Below are positions 35,125 to 42,581 of a stretch of DNA of 64,000 nt, piece by piece; the first letter of the stretch is position 1; each line of letters opens with the position of its first letter. The DNA is taken from NCBI RefSeq assembly GCF_030499535.1, contig NZ_JASTLB010000001.1, forward strand, positions 992,001 to 1,056,000, read 5' to 3'. A program made the position numbers and the translations under genes. The notes under the pieces were generated by a model that had not been told where the DNA came from, ran no database searches, and saw only the letters and a list, made by a program, of their open reading frames with translations. The DNA is from Streptomyces sp. TG1A-8. GTDB taxonomy: Bacteria; Actinomycetota; Actinomycetes; Streptomycetales; Streptomycetaceae.

Positions 35125-36546
35125 GTGAACTGGTTCACCGCCCCCGACTACTGGCTGGGCCGGCTGGTCTTGCAGCGGGCCCTGGCAGGCGTGTACCTCG
35201 TGGCGTTCCTGACGGCCGCGCTGCAGTTCCGGGCGCTGCTCGGCGAGCGCGGCATGCTGCCCGTGACCCGCTTCACGGCCCGGGTGCCGTTCAGGCGGGC
35301 GCCGAGCCTGTTCCACCTGCACTACTCGGACCGCTTCTTCGCCGCCTGCGCCTGGACGGGCTGCGCGGTGTCGGCGGCCCTGCTCGCCGGCGCGGACGGC
35401 GCCCTGCCGCTGTGGGGCGGCGTCCTGCTGTGGCTGGTGCCGTGGGCGCTGTACCTGTCGATCGTCAACGTGGGCCAGACGTGGTACGCGTTCGGCTGGG
35501 AGTCGCTGCTGCTGGAGACCGGCTTCCTCGCGGCCTTCCTCGGCAACGACGAGGTCGCGCCGCCGGTCCTGGTGCTGTTCCTGCTGCGCTGGATCCTGTT
35601 CCGGGTGGAGTTCGGCGCCGGGCTGATCAAGCTCCGCGGCGACGCCTGCTGGCGGAGGCTGACCTGTCTGGACTACCACCACGAGACCCAGCCGATGCCG
35701 GGCCCGCTGAGCTGGTTCTTCCACCACCTCCCCAAGCCCGTGCACCGGGCGGAGGTGGCCGCCAACCACGTCACCCAGCTGGTGGTGCCCGTCCTGCTGT
35801 TCGCTCCGCAGCCGGTCGCCTCGGCCGCCGCCGCGCTGGTGATCGTCACCCAGCTGTGGCTGGTGCTGTCCGGCAACTTCTCCTGGCTGAACTGGATCAC
35901 CATCGTGCTGGCGCTGTCCGCGCTCCGGCCGCCCGCCGCGGCACCGGCCGTGCCGCCCGCGCCGCTGTGGTACGAGGTCCTGGTGTCGGCGGTGGCCGCC
36001 CTCCTGCTCTGCCTGAGCCACCACCCGGTGCGGAACATGGTCTCGCGCCGCCAGGTCATGAACCGCTCCTTCGACCCCCTGCACCTGGTCAACACCTACG
36101 GCGCGTTCGGCAGCGTCAGCCGGGTCCGCCACGAGGTGGTGGTCGAGGGCACGCTGGACGCCGTACCCCGGGAGGACGCGGACTGGCGGGAGTACGAGTT
36201 CAGGGGCAAGCCCGGCGATCCCCGTCGCTGGCCCCGCCAGTTCGCGCCCTACCACCTGCGGCTGGACTGGCTGATGTGGTTCGCCGCGCTCTCCCCCGGC
36301 TACGCCGACGACTGGTTCGGCAAGCTGGTGGAACGGCTGCTGGAGAACGACCCCGACACCCTGAGGCTGCTGCGCCGCTCCCCGTTCCCGCCGGACACCC
36401 CGCCCCGTCACGTCCGCGCCCGCCTGTTCCGCTACCGCTACACCACCTGGCGCGAGCTGCGGGAGACGGGAGCGTGCTGGGAGCGGACGTACGTGCGGGA
36501 GTACCTGCCCCCGGTCCGGCTGGACTTGGCGGCCCGCCGGCCATGA
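35125..36546 (+). CDS. Lipase maturation factor family membrane protein
   Basis: 473 residues, GTG start. Multiple helices, with the LMF signatures WFTAPDYWLGRLVLQRALAG at the start, WYAFGWESLLLETGFLAAFLG, LLRWILFRVEFGAGLIKLRGD, CLDYHHETQPMPGPLSWFFH (each in part) and later NTYGAFGSVSRVRHEVVVEG with QFAPYHLRLDWLMWFAALSP. In animals LMF1 folds lipases in the ER; bacterial members have no settled role. The complete domain order suggests an intact gene. No lipase gene is adjacent. Confidence 0.92.
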   Translation: MNWFTAPDYWLGRLVLQRALAGVYLVAFLTAALQFRALLGERGMLPVTRFTARVPFRRAPSLFHLHYSDRFFAACAWTGCAVSAALLAGADGALPLWGGVLLWLVPWALYLSIVNVGQTWYAFGWESLLLETGFLAAFLGNDEVAPPVLVLFLLRWILFRVEFGAGLIKLRGDACWRRLTCLDYHHETQPMPGPLSWFFHHLPKPVHRAEVAANHVTQLVVPVLLFAPQPVASAAAALVIVTQLWLVLSGNFSWLNWITIVLALSALRPPAAAPAVPPAPLWYEVLVSAVAALLLCLSHHPVRNMVSRRQVMNRSFDPLHLVNTYGAFGSVSRVRHEVVVEGTLDAVPREDADWREYEFRGKPGDPRRWPRQFAPYHLRLDWLMWFAALSPGYADDWFGKLVERLLENDPDTLRLLRRSPFPPDTPPRHVRARLFRYRYTTWRELRETGACWERTYVREYLPPVRLDLAARRP

Positions 36547-36567
36547 GCCGGCCGGGACCGAAGGCGC

Positions 36568-36587
36568 CCGGGGGCCGGTCCCCCCGG
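36568..36587. terminator. Bidirectional terminator candidate
   Basis: A 7-bp stem CCGGGGG/CCCCCGG with a 6-nt loop lies between the convergent lipase maturation factor and aldo-keto reductase genes. Confidence 0.5.
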
Positions 36588-36588
36588 C

Positions 36589-37626
36589 TCACGACGGCCC
36601 CGCCCCGGGCAGCAGCCCGAGGTCGCGCGCCTCCTGCCAGAAGGCGGCCGGGACGGGAGTGGCGAACTGGTCGGCACAGTCGTGCACTTCGGCGGCCGAG
36701 CGGGCACCGGCCAGGACCGTGGTGACGGCCGGGTGCGCGGAGCAGAACGCCAGGGCGGCGGCCCGCAGGGTGACGCCGTGGCGGCCGGCCACCTCCTTCA
36801 GCCGCAGGGCGCGCTCCAGCAGCTGCCGGGGCGCACGCGCGTAGTCGTACGTGGATCCGGGTGCGGGGTCGGCCAGGAGTCCGGAGTTGAAGGCGCCCCC
36901 GATCACGACCGACACGCCCCGCGCGGCGGCCTCGGGCAGCAGCTCGTCCGCCGCGCTCTGGTCGAGCAGGGTGTACCGGCCCGCGCAGAGCACCACGTCC
37001 ACGTCGGTGTCGCGGACGAACCGGGTGAGCATCTCCGTCTGGTTCATGCCCGCGCCGATGGCGCCCACGACGCCCTGCGCGCGCAGTTCCTCCAGGGCGG
37101 GGTAGCCCTCGCGGAAGGCCTGTCCGGCGTGGTCGTCGGGGTCGTGGAGGTAGACGACGTCGACCCGGTCCAGGCCGAGGCGCGCCAGGCTGGCCTCCAG
37201 GCCGCGGCGGACGCCGTCCGCGCTGAAGTCCCAGACGCGGCGGTGCGTGGCCGGCACGGCGAAGCCGTTCGCCAGGTCGTCGCCGGCGGGGCCGTCCACC
37301 GGCTCCAGCAGGCGGCCCACCTTGGTGGAGACGGTGTACCGGGAACGGTCGTGGCCGCGCAGGGCCGCGCCCAGGCGCCGCTCGGACAGGCCGAGGCCGT
37401 AGTGGGGGGCGGTGTCGAAGTAGCGGATGCCCCGCTCCCAGGCGGCCCGCACGGCCTCGTGCGCCTGCTCGTCGCTGAGCGGGGTGTAGAGGTTGCCGAT
37501 GCCGGCGGCGCCGAAGCCCAGCGGGCCGGTCCCGACGCCGCTGCGGCCCAGGGCGGTCACCGGGCCGCCGTCGGCGGTGGGGGCGGTGCCGGTGGCCGGG
37601 GCCCCCGGGCCCGCGAAGTCGCTCAT
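36589..37626 (-). CDS. Aldo/keto reductase (L-fucose dehydrogenase-like)
   Basis: 345 residues, TIM barrel. Catalytic tetrad residues can be followed: Asp in YFDTAPHYGLGLSERRLG (Tyr three residues on), Lys in VSTKVGRLL, and the His in VVYLHDPDDH. The C-terminal region has AFCSAHPAVTTVLAGARSA, a typical cofactor-binding segment. It reduces or oxidises sugars or aldehydes with NAD(P)H. Length and motif GRYTLLDQSAADELLP place it with the D-threo-aldose/L-fucose dehydrogenase branch. A GAGGAGGGT ribosome binding site supports the ATG. Confidence 0.92.
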   Translation of the reverse strand: MSDFAGPGAPATGTAPTADGGPVTALGRSGVGTGPLGFGAAGIGNLYTPLSDEQAHEAVRAAWERGIRYFDTAPHYGLGLSERRLGAALRGHDRSRYTVSTKVGRLLEPVDGPAGDDLANGFAVPATHRRVWDFSADGVRRGLEASLARLGLDRVDVVYLHDPDDHAGQAFREGYPALEELRAQGVVGAIGAGMNQTEMLTRFVRDTDVDVVLCAGRYTLLDQSAADELLPEAAARGVSVVIGGAFNSGLLADPAPGSTYDYARAPRQLLERALRLKEVAGRHGVTLRAAALAFCSAHPAVTTVLAGARSAAEVHDCADQFATPVPAAFWQEARDLGLLPGAGPS

Positions 37627-37935
37627 GGTGTCCGTACCCTCCTCGTGTCCGGGCCGGCGGTCCGGGAGGTGCCGCCGGGTGGGGAGTACCACGCGCGGGA
37701 CTCCGGACGCATGGTGGCCGATCCGCTCGCCGGTGAACAGCCGGTGGCCCGGGATCAGGGCGCGGTGCGGGCCGGGCCGGCGGGCCGGGCGGCCCGGGCG
37801 GAGCACCGGTGCGGCCCGGCGGGCGCGGCGCCGGCCTTCCGCCCCCTCGACGTGCCGCGTCCGACCGTGCACAGTTCTCCCTGCACGCCGGTTCGACACG
37901 CACCGGCAGCGGTACCGGGAGCCGAGGGAGGGTCC
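37627..37935. other. Divergent region between aldo-keto reductase and amidase
   Basis: 309 bp without a supported gene. GCCGGT-N9-ACCGGC at 37887-37907 is a short inverted repeat and possible operator near the amidase. Confidence 0.35.
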
Positions 37936-39318
37936 GTGAGCAGCTGGGCCGGACGGACCGCCGTCCAGATCGCCGCCGCCGTGCGCGCCAAGGAGGTCAC
38001 GCCGCGGGAGGTGGTGGCGGAGCACCTCGCGCGGATCGAGCGGCTCGACGGGCGGATCGGCGCCTTCCGCACCCTCCGGCCGGGTGCGGCGCTGGCCGAG
38101 GCGGACGAGGTCGGCTCCCGTGCCGCCCTGTCCGAACTCCCCCTGGCGGGCGTGCCGGTGGCCGTGAAGGACAACCTGGCGGTGCGCGGCGAGTCCTCGC
38201 GCAACGGCTCCGCCGCGACGCCGGACACGCCCGCCGCGGAGGACCACGTCACGGTGGCCCGGCTGCGGGCGGCCGGTGCCGTGGTGGTGGGGCTGACGAA
38301 CGTGCCCGAGCTGTGCGTCTTCGGCACCACGGACGGCGTCCACGGCACCGCCCGCAATCCGTGGGACACCTCGCGCACGGCGGGCGGCTCGTCCGGCGGC
38401 AGCGCCGCCGCGGTGGCCGCCGGATTCGTGCCCCTCGCGCTCGGCAACGACGGCATGGGCTCGCTGCGCATACCGGCGGCCGCCTGCGGCCTCGTCACGC
38501 TGAAGCCGGGACGCGGGGTGGTGCCGGCCGGGATCGGCAACGGCGGCTGGTTCGGCATGGCGGAGAACGGCCCGCTGGCCACCACCGTCGAGGACCTGCG
38601 TCTGGCGCTGGACGTCCTCGCCGGCGGCCGGGCCGGGCACCGGGAGGCGGACCGCGCACCGCGCTCGATCGCCGTCGCGCTGCGCAGCCCGCTGCCCGGG
38701 GTGGGCGTCGGCGCGCCGTACGCGACCGCGGTCCGGCAGGCGGCGGCCGTGCTGGCCGGGGCCGGGCACCGGGTGAGGCGGGCCGAGCCGCCCTACCCCC
38801 TGTCCCTGGGACTGACCTCGCTGCAGCACTGGACGGCGGGCACGGCGGTGGACGCGGAGGGTCTCGACCCGGCGCGGCTGGTCCGGCGCACCCGGGTGCA
38901 CGCGGCGGTGGGCCGCCGCTTCCTCCGCGCGGTCCGCACGGGCGACCGCCGCGAGCGCCTCCGGGCCCGGCTGGTCCCGTTCTTCACCGAGCACGACGCC
39001 CTGCTCACCGTGGCCCTCGCCCGCCGCTCCCCCGCGGCCGCCCCGTGGCACGAGCGGGGCTGGCTGCGCAACCTCCTGGCGAACACCGCCGCTTCGCCGT
39101 TCACCCCGCCGTGGAACCTGACGGGCTGGCCCGCCATGTCGGTCCCCTTCGGCAGCCTGCCCTCCGGCGCACCCTGCGCCGTCCAGCTCGCCGGGCCGCC
39201 CGGCAGCGAGGTGGTCCTGCTGGGGCTGGCGGAGGAATTGCAGGCGCTGCGCCCGTGGCGGCGGACGGCGCCGCCGCCACCTCGCGCCCGGGGGCGGTCG
39301 TCGAGCGCCCTGTACTGA
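37936..39318 (+). CDS. Amidase signature family enzyme
   Basis: 460 residues, GTG start with GAGGGAGGG upstream. The Ser-cisSer-Lys triad is visible: Lys in VPVAVKDNLAV (about 77), and Ser residues in TSRTAGGSSGGSAAAVAAG (about 148-166). The usual TDGGGS loop is here GNDGMGSLRIPAA. The C-terminal half has WNLTGWPAMSVPFG and the end CAVQLAGPPGSEVVLLGLAEEL. It hydrolyses an amide to acid and ammonia; the substrate is unknown. Its last 218 bases are also antisense to the open end of the GNAT gene. Confidence 0.92.
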   Translation: MSSWAGRTAVQIAAAVRAKEVTPREVVAEHLARIERLDGRIGAFRTLRPGAALAEADEVGSRAALSELPLAGVPVAVKDNLAVRGESSRNGSAATPDTPAAEDHVTVARLRAAGAVVVGLTNVPELCVFGTTDGVHGTARNPWDTSRTAGGSSGGSAAAVAAGFVPLALGNDGMGSLRIPAAACGLVTLKPGRGVVPAGIGNGGWFGMAENGPLATTVEDLRLALDVLAGGRAGHREADRAPRSIAVALRSPLPGVGVGAPYATAVRQAAAVLAGAGHRVRRAEPPYPLSLGLTSLQHWTAGTAVDAEGLDPARLVRRTRVHAAVGRRFLRAVRTGDRRERLRARLVPFFTEHDALLTVALARRSPAAAPWHERGWLRNLLANTAASPFTPPWNLTGWPAMSVPFGSLPSGAPCAVQLAGPPGSEVVLLGLAEELQALRPWRRTAPPPPRARGRSSSALY

Positions 39319-39781
39319 TGTGCAGGCCGACCCGGCCGTAGCGGGGATGGTCGAACGTCTCGGGGACCGTGCCCAGGACGGTGAAGCCGAGGGACGTCCG
39401 CAGCCCGACGGCGGGATTGGTCCCGACGACGGCGCTGAAGACCCTGGCGCGGTAGCCGTGGGCCCGGGCCTCGGCCAGGACGTGCTCGGCGGGGGCGCGG
39501 CCGACCCCCCGGCCGCCGTGGTCCGGGTCGACCATGAACCCCGCGTTGGCCACGTCCGAGACGGGGTCGCCGTGGTTCGGGGCGAGGCGGGCCGGACCGA
39601 GCACGGTCCCGTCGTCGTCCTCGGCCGCGTAGAGGCGCTTGCCCTGACCCGTCCACAGGGCGCGGGCCTCCTCCTCGGAGGCGGCCGGGCCCCGGGCGTA
39701 GGTCTCGGCGGCGGCGACGATCCGGTGCCGGAAGGGCCGGATCGACGGCCAGTGCCCGGCCACGGTTTCTCTGATCGGCAT
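39101..39781 (-). CDS. GNAT-family N-acetyltransferase with unusual C-terminal run-on
   Basis: 226 residues. The first 155 form a normal GNAT domain: RPFRHRIVAAAETYARGP, then FMVDPDHGGRGVGRAPAEHVL with the acetyl-CoA loop R-G-V-G-R-A, and NPAVGLRTSLGFTVLGTVPETF, ending at YGRVGLHIS. The remaining about 70 residues are Pro/Arg/Ala-rich and run antisense through the 3' end of the amidase gene. The ancestral stop was probably lost near 39315. The start ATG lies 56 bp after the 57-residue peptide gene in the same direction. Confidence 0.75.
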   Translation of the reverse strand: MPIRETVAGHWPSIRPFRHRIVAAAETYARGPAASEEEARALWTGQGKRLYAAEDDDGTVLGPARLAPNHGDPVSDVANAGFMVDPDHGGRGVGRAPAEHVLAEARAHGYRARVFSAVVGTNPAVGLRTSLGFTVLGTVPETFDHPRYGRVGLHISTGRSTTAPGREVAAAPSAATGAAPAIPPPAPAGPPRCRAARRAGRRRVRRRAGCRRGPTWRASPSGSTAG

Positions 39782-39837
39782 GGGCGCGAGTCCGTCACGC
39801 CCACGCGCGCGTCGACCGCGAAGACGGGGCCCCGGGG

Positions 39838-40011
39838 TCAGTCCACGCTCGGCAGGATGTGGGGTTCGGCGAGGTCCTCCTCGTAGCCCGCGAGGCGGAT
39901 CGGGGCGGACCGGGCCCACACGTCGAGGCTGCCGAGTTCTCCGGACCGGCGTCCGGCGCGCTCCATGCGTTCCTGGGGACGCTGTTCGAGGTTCGTCTTC
40001 TCCGGTGTCAC
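39838..40011 (-). CDS. 57-residue peptide with leader-core look, unassigned
   Basis: GTG start preceded by AAGGAG six bases upstream, the best ribosome binding site in this area. The first 24 residues are basic and helical (TPEKTNLEQRPQERMERAGR). Residues 25-57 are a different, acidic stretch: ELGSLDVWARSAPIRLAGYE, then EDLAEPHILPSVD. There is no signal peptide, Cys, or membrane segment. It resembles a ribosomally made modified-peptide precursor or a small protein-interaction partner, but no maturase is next to it. Downstream is a GNAT gene, upstream a CHAT protease gene. No family recognised. Confidence 0.75.
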   Translation of the reverse strand: MTPEKTNLEQRPQERMERAGRRSGELGSLDVWARSAPIRLAGYEEDLAEPHILPSVD

Positions 40012-40499
40012 CGCGCACTCCTTATGTGTCGGGTCACCCTCGGGCGTGCCGGACAGTATGTCCTCCGGTGCTCCACGCCCGCTCAGGTCTGGGTAAAGGG
40101 CCAGTTCGGACGCGGTGGCGCCGGTGATCCATGGCGGAGCGGGCCGCTGTCGACCGGCTCCGTCGCAGGACGGACGATGGGTGTGGGTGGGACCCCGTGC
40201 TGTTGTCCGTCCTCTCCAGATTAGCCAAATGAGCGGATGGCCGCTCGATAGGGGTGCAAACAAGATGTAACCATCGCGCATCGAACGGTTCCCAATACCC
40301 CTCAATATGCCGCTATTTACTACCGGACGCCTCGTCGGGACGGGATCGCCGTCACCCACTCGGCCTACTCGGGCGAACACGCCTTCGAGTCGAAGCCGCG
40401 TCTCCCGCGTCACGACACGCCCCGTTCCGGGTGGCGCCGGCCGGACCGCACGTGCGGGGCGCGGCGGTTGCGGTCCGGCCCTGACGCGAGGTCAAACCG
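40012..40499 (-). other. Long leader or promoter region of the peptide gene
   Basis: About 490 bp between the CHAT terminator and the peptide start. Sequence from 40205 to 40330 is clearly AT-richer than its surroundings (TGCAAACAAGATGTAACC, CCTCAATATGCCGCTATTTA) and probably contains the peptide promoter or an old insertion junction. No other gene is supported. Confidence 0.45.
40231..40246. promoter_or_regulatory. Inverted repeat, possible operator
   Basis: GAGCGG-ATGG-CCGCTC, a perfect 6-bp inverted repeat inside the AT-rich region 220 bp upstream of the peptide gene. Confidence 0.4.
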
Positions 40500-40536
40500 C
40501 CGGGGCCCGGCCCGCCGCGGGGCCGGTGGGCCCCGG
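40500..40536 (-). terminator. Terminator hairpin after the CHAT gene
   Basis: A 9-bp stem CCGGGGCCC/GGGCCCCGG encloses a smaller GGCCC/GGGCC hairpin, starting 11 bp after the CHAT stop codon. Confidence 0.65.
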
Positions 40537-40546
40537 GCGCACGCCC

Positions 40547-41362
40547 CTACGGGCCGTTGTGGATGAACGGCACCCAGACGGTCGGATCGGTGAGGTGGTC
40601 GGCGCGCAGGGCCGCGACGGCCTCGTGCAGGGCGGTGGCGACACCGGCGGAACCGGGCCCCCGCGCCGTACCGAGGCGCCGGTGGAAGGACGCGGTGACC
40701 AGCGGGGCGACCGTGTCGTGAACGGCCCACAGACCTGCCACCACATGGCGGAAGCCGGCCATGCGGAAGGCCGCCGCGGTGTGCAGGGCCTCGTCCGGGA
40801 GCAGGGTGGTGCCGACGTGCGTGTGGCAGGCGGACAGGAACGCCAGCTCGGCGTGGTCCAGACGCAGGTCCGCCAGGTCCCGGAGGGTCAGGTCGCCGTC
40901 GCGCAGGCACAGGCCGGCCGAGGATCCGGTGAACAGGCCGGACCCGCCGTGGCAGGCGAAGTGGGCCCGGGGGCGACCGGGCAGGTGGCCGCGGACGGCC
41001 TCGACGGTGGCGTGCTCCTCACGGAGCACCGTCAGCCGGTCGCCGAGGTGCTCCCGCAGCGCCGCCAGCTCCGCGGCCACCCCCGGCAGGCGCCGGTGAC
41101 CGCGTCCGGTGTCGGTGAGCCCCACGGCCAGCACGCGGCCCGGGGGCGCGGCCGGCCGGTTCCTGGCCAGGCTCAGGGAGGCCAGGGTGGTGGTGTAGGA
41201 GGACACCACTTCGTACGGCACCCCGGCCGGCCGCACGGGGTCGCCGCCGGTCCGCGGGTACCGGCCGGCCGCGTGGAGCGGCAGCACGGCCGCCGCGGCG
41301 GCCGGGCACCACCACACGCGGGGCGGCGGCCCGCCCGGGGGCCGTGCCGGGAGCCGGTCCAT
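40547..41362 (-). CDS. CHAT-domain (caspase-like) protease, N-terminally truncated
   Basis: 271 residues, nearly all CHAT domain. It opens with PPPRVWWCPAAAAAVLPLHAAG, the usual first strand, and contains YEVVSSYTTTLASLSLAR, the catalytic His in HFACHGGSG and the catalytic Cys in ELAFLSACHTHVG, then HTAAAFRMAGFRHVVAGLWA. Most actinobacterial CHAT proteins carry a long TPR or sensor array before this domain; here it is missing and a frameshifted remnant lies just upstream. The protease core itself looks intact. The ATG has no good ribosome binding site. CHAT proteases act in cell-death and conflict systems; the target here is unknown. Confidence 0.65.
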   Translation of the reverse strand: MDRLPARPPGGPPPRVWWCPAAAAAVLPLHAAGRYPRTGGDPVRPAGVPYEVVSSYTTTLASLSLARNRPAAPPGRVLAVGLTDTGRGHRRLPGVAAELAALREHLGDRLTVLREEHATVEAVRGHLPGRPRAHFACHGGSGLFTGSSAGLCLRDGDLTLRDLADLRLDHAELAFLSACHTHVGTTLLPDEALHTAAAFRMAGFRHVVAGLWAVHDTVAPLVTASFHRRLGTARGPGSAGVATALHEAVAALRADHLTDPTVWVPFIHNGP

Positions 41363-41577
41363 CTGCGTGCCGGTTCCACGCGGGAGTCCGGGTCGGGCCG
41401 GTCCCGCCCGTGCCGCTCGGCCAGCACGCCGAGGCGGTGGAGGGGGCTGAAGTCGCCGAGCGCGGCGGACCCTCCGGTCAGGGGCCCGCTCCCGTTGACC
41501 GGCCCGTGCCCGGCCGCCTCCGTGCCGACGTCATCCGGCGTCAACTCCCGCTTCCCCGGGCCCGGTTCGTCCCCCAT
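41363..41577 (-). pseudogene. Remnant of the N-terminal part of the CHAT gene
   Basis: In another frame directly upstream of the CHAT domain, an ATG at 41577 opens into GDEPGPGKRELTPDDVG, later LGDFSPLHRLGVLAERHG and RDRPDPDSRVEP. The last part resembles one TPR unit of TPR-CHAT proteins (RLGVLLAERHGRTGDP-like). The frame then runs on out of phase over the CHAT start. I read this as an internal deletion that fused the first codons to the protease domain out of frame. Confidence 0.5.
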
Positions 41578-41645
41578 GCACAGCCCCCGCCCCCGAAACC
41601 GTGAATCCACTCGCAGGTTAGTTCACGCTCATCTAGGTTGCCGCC

Positions 41646-41993
41646 ATGTCTGGTGAAGCACCGCCCGCGTACGTGGCGACCTCCGATGTGCAGTGGACGA
41701 ACCGGGCCTACCGCATGCTGCTCGACCGGCGCCCCACGGTCTCCCGGCGCGGCGGGGACGGTGTCCCGGGCCTCGTCGTGTCCGGTCCCTGCCCGCGCTG
41801 CGAGCACCACCTCGTCGACCGGCGGGTGCTCCTGGCCCTCACGGGCCTGGGGGCCACCCGGGGCGGCTCCGCGGGCGCTCCGGAAACCGTCGTCCTGGAC
41901 GTCACCTGCGGCTGCGGTTCGACGCACCAGGACGCCCCCGAGGGCGTGACCGGGTGCGGCGCGAGCTTCCGCATCGAGCTGGAACTGCCGTGA
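41646..41993 (+). CDS. Zinc-ribbon-like small protein, first of a three-gene operon
   Basis: 115 residues. It has the metal-binding pattern GPCPRCEHHLVDRRV, then VTCGCGSTHQDAPEG and VTGCGASFRIELELP, at least five Cys and two His fitting a zinc ribbon with an inserted loop. The N-terminus VATSDVQWTNRAYRMLLDRR is unrecognised. No membrane segment. The gene is divergent from the CHAT gene and overlaps the next gene by 4 nt (GTGA). Confidence 0.8.
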   Translation: MSGEAPPAYVATSDVQWTNRAYRMLLDRRPTVSRRGGDGVPGLVVSGPCPRCEHHLVDRRVLLALTGLGATRGGSAGAPETVVLDVTCGCGSTHQDAPEGVTGCGASFRIELELP

Positions 41994-42160
41994 GTTTCAC
42001 GTTCCGGCAGCCGGAGCGGCCTCCGGCCGCGGCCGACCTGGCGGAGCGGGACCGGTTCGACCGGATGATGCGGGAGTCCCTGCCCGCGGTCCAGGCCGGC
42101 GCCGAGGCGTGGCGCAACGGACTCGCGGCGTTCCTCACCCTATCGGGACCGCGGTCGTGA
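41990..42160 (+). CDS. 56-residue helical protein, second gene of the operon
   Basis: GTG start overlapping the zinc-ribbon stop, and its own stop overlaps the next GTG in the same GTGA arrangement. Sequence is mainly one charged helix: LAERDRFDRMMRESLPAVQA, GAEAWRNGLAAFLTLSG. No motif recognised. Tight coupling on both sides makes it credible despite the small size; it may be an adaptor between the zinc-ribbon protein and the membrane protein. Confidence 0.7.
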   Translation: MSFTFRQPERPPAAADLAERDRFDRMMRESLPAVQAGAEAWRNGLAAFLTLSGPRS

Positions 42161-42543
42161 TCAAGGGGCGTGACACCACGGCGGGGCTGCCGACCGCCTG
42201 GAAGGCCGCCGTGACCGCCCTCGTCGGGGACGGCCTGGGGCTGGCCCTGGTGGGACTGTGGCTCGCGCTGGCCGCGCAGGCGGGCACCCGGCCGCTGGAG
42301 GTCACGCTGGCGGAGATCCACCGGGACCACGTGTCGGTGGACCACTTCAGGGTCACCCTGGCTGTGCGGGCGGCCCGCAAACTCACCCTGGCCCGCCGGA
42401 CCGTGGCGCTCGCCCTGGTGCTGCCGTTCGCGGGCACCGCGCTCACCTGGTGGGCGCCCGACACCGCGCCGCCCTCCGGGCGGACGCCGGCCGTGACCGG
42501 CCCGGCGTCCCCCGCTCCGGGGAACCAGCGGTTCCCCGGGTGA
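42157..42543 (+). CDS. Two-helix membrane protein, third gene of the operon
   Basis: 128 residues, GTG start within the preceding stop. Helix one about 16-40 (VTALVGDGLGLALVGLWLAL), a soluble middle (EVTLAEIHRDHVSVDHFRVTL, in parts), helix two about 88-106 (TVALALVLPFAGTALTWWA), and a Pro-rich tail. Both helices could hold the middle region on one side of the membrane. No family recognised. The three overlapping genes probably act together; their divergent neighbour encodes a CHAT protease. Confidence 0.75.
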   Translation: MIKGRDTTAGLPTAWKAAVTALVGDGLGLALVGLWLALAAQAGTRPLEVTLAEIHRDHVSVDHFRVTLAVRAARKLTLARRTVALALVLPFAGTALTWWAPDTAPPSGRTPAVTGPASPAPGNQRFPG

Positions 42544-42581
42544 ACCACGGGGCGGTGCCGTCCCGGGACGGCACCGCGCTC

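Noticed and set aside
39838..40011. Assignment of the 57-residue peptide to lasso, lanthipeptide or graspetide precursors
   Set aside because: No Cys, no lasso-type Thr at -2 before a Gly core, no graspetide motif, and no maturase gene nearby; the class is left open.
41646..42543. Three-gene operon as a known CHAT-associated (EACC1-type) conflict module
   Set aside because: The small proteins do not show the EACC1 sequence pattern; any link with the CHAT gene rests on position only.
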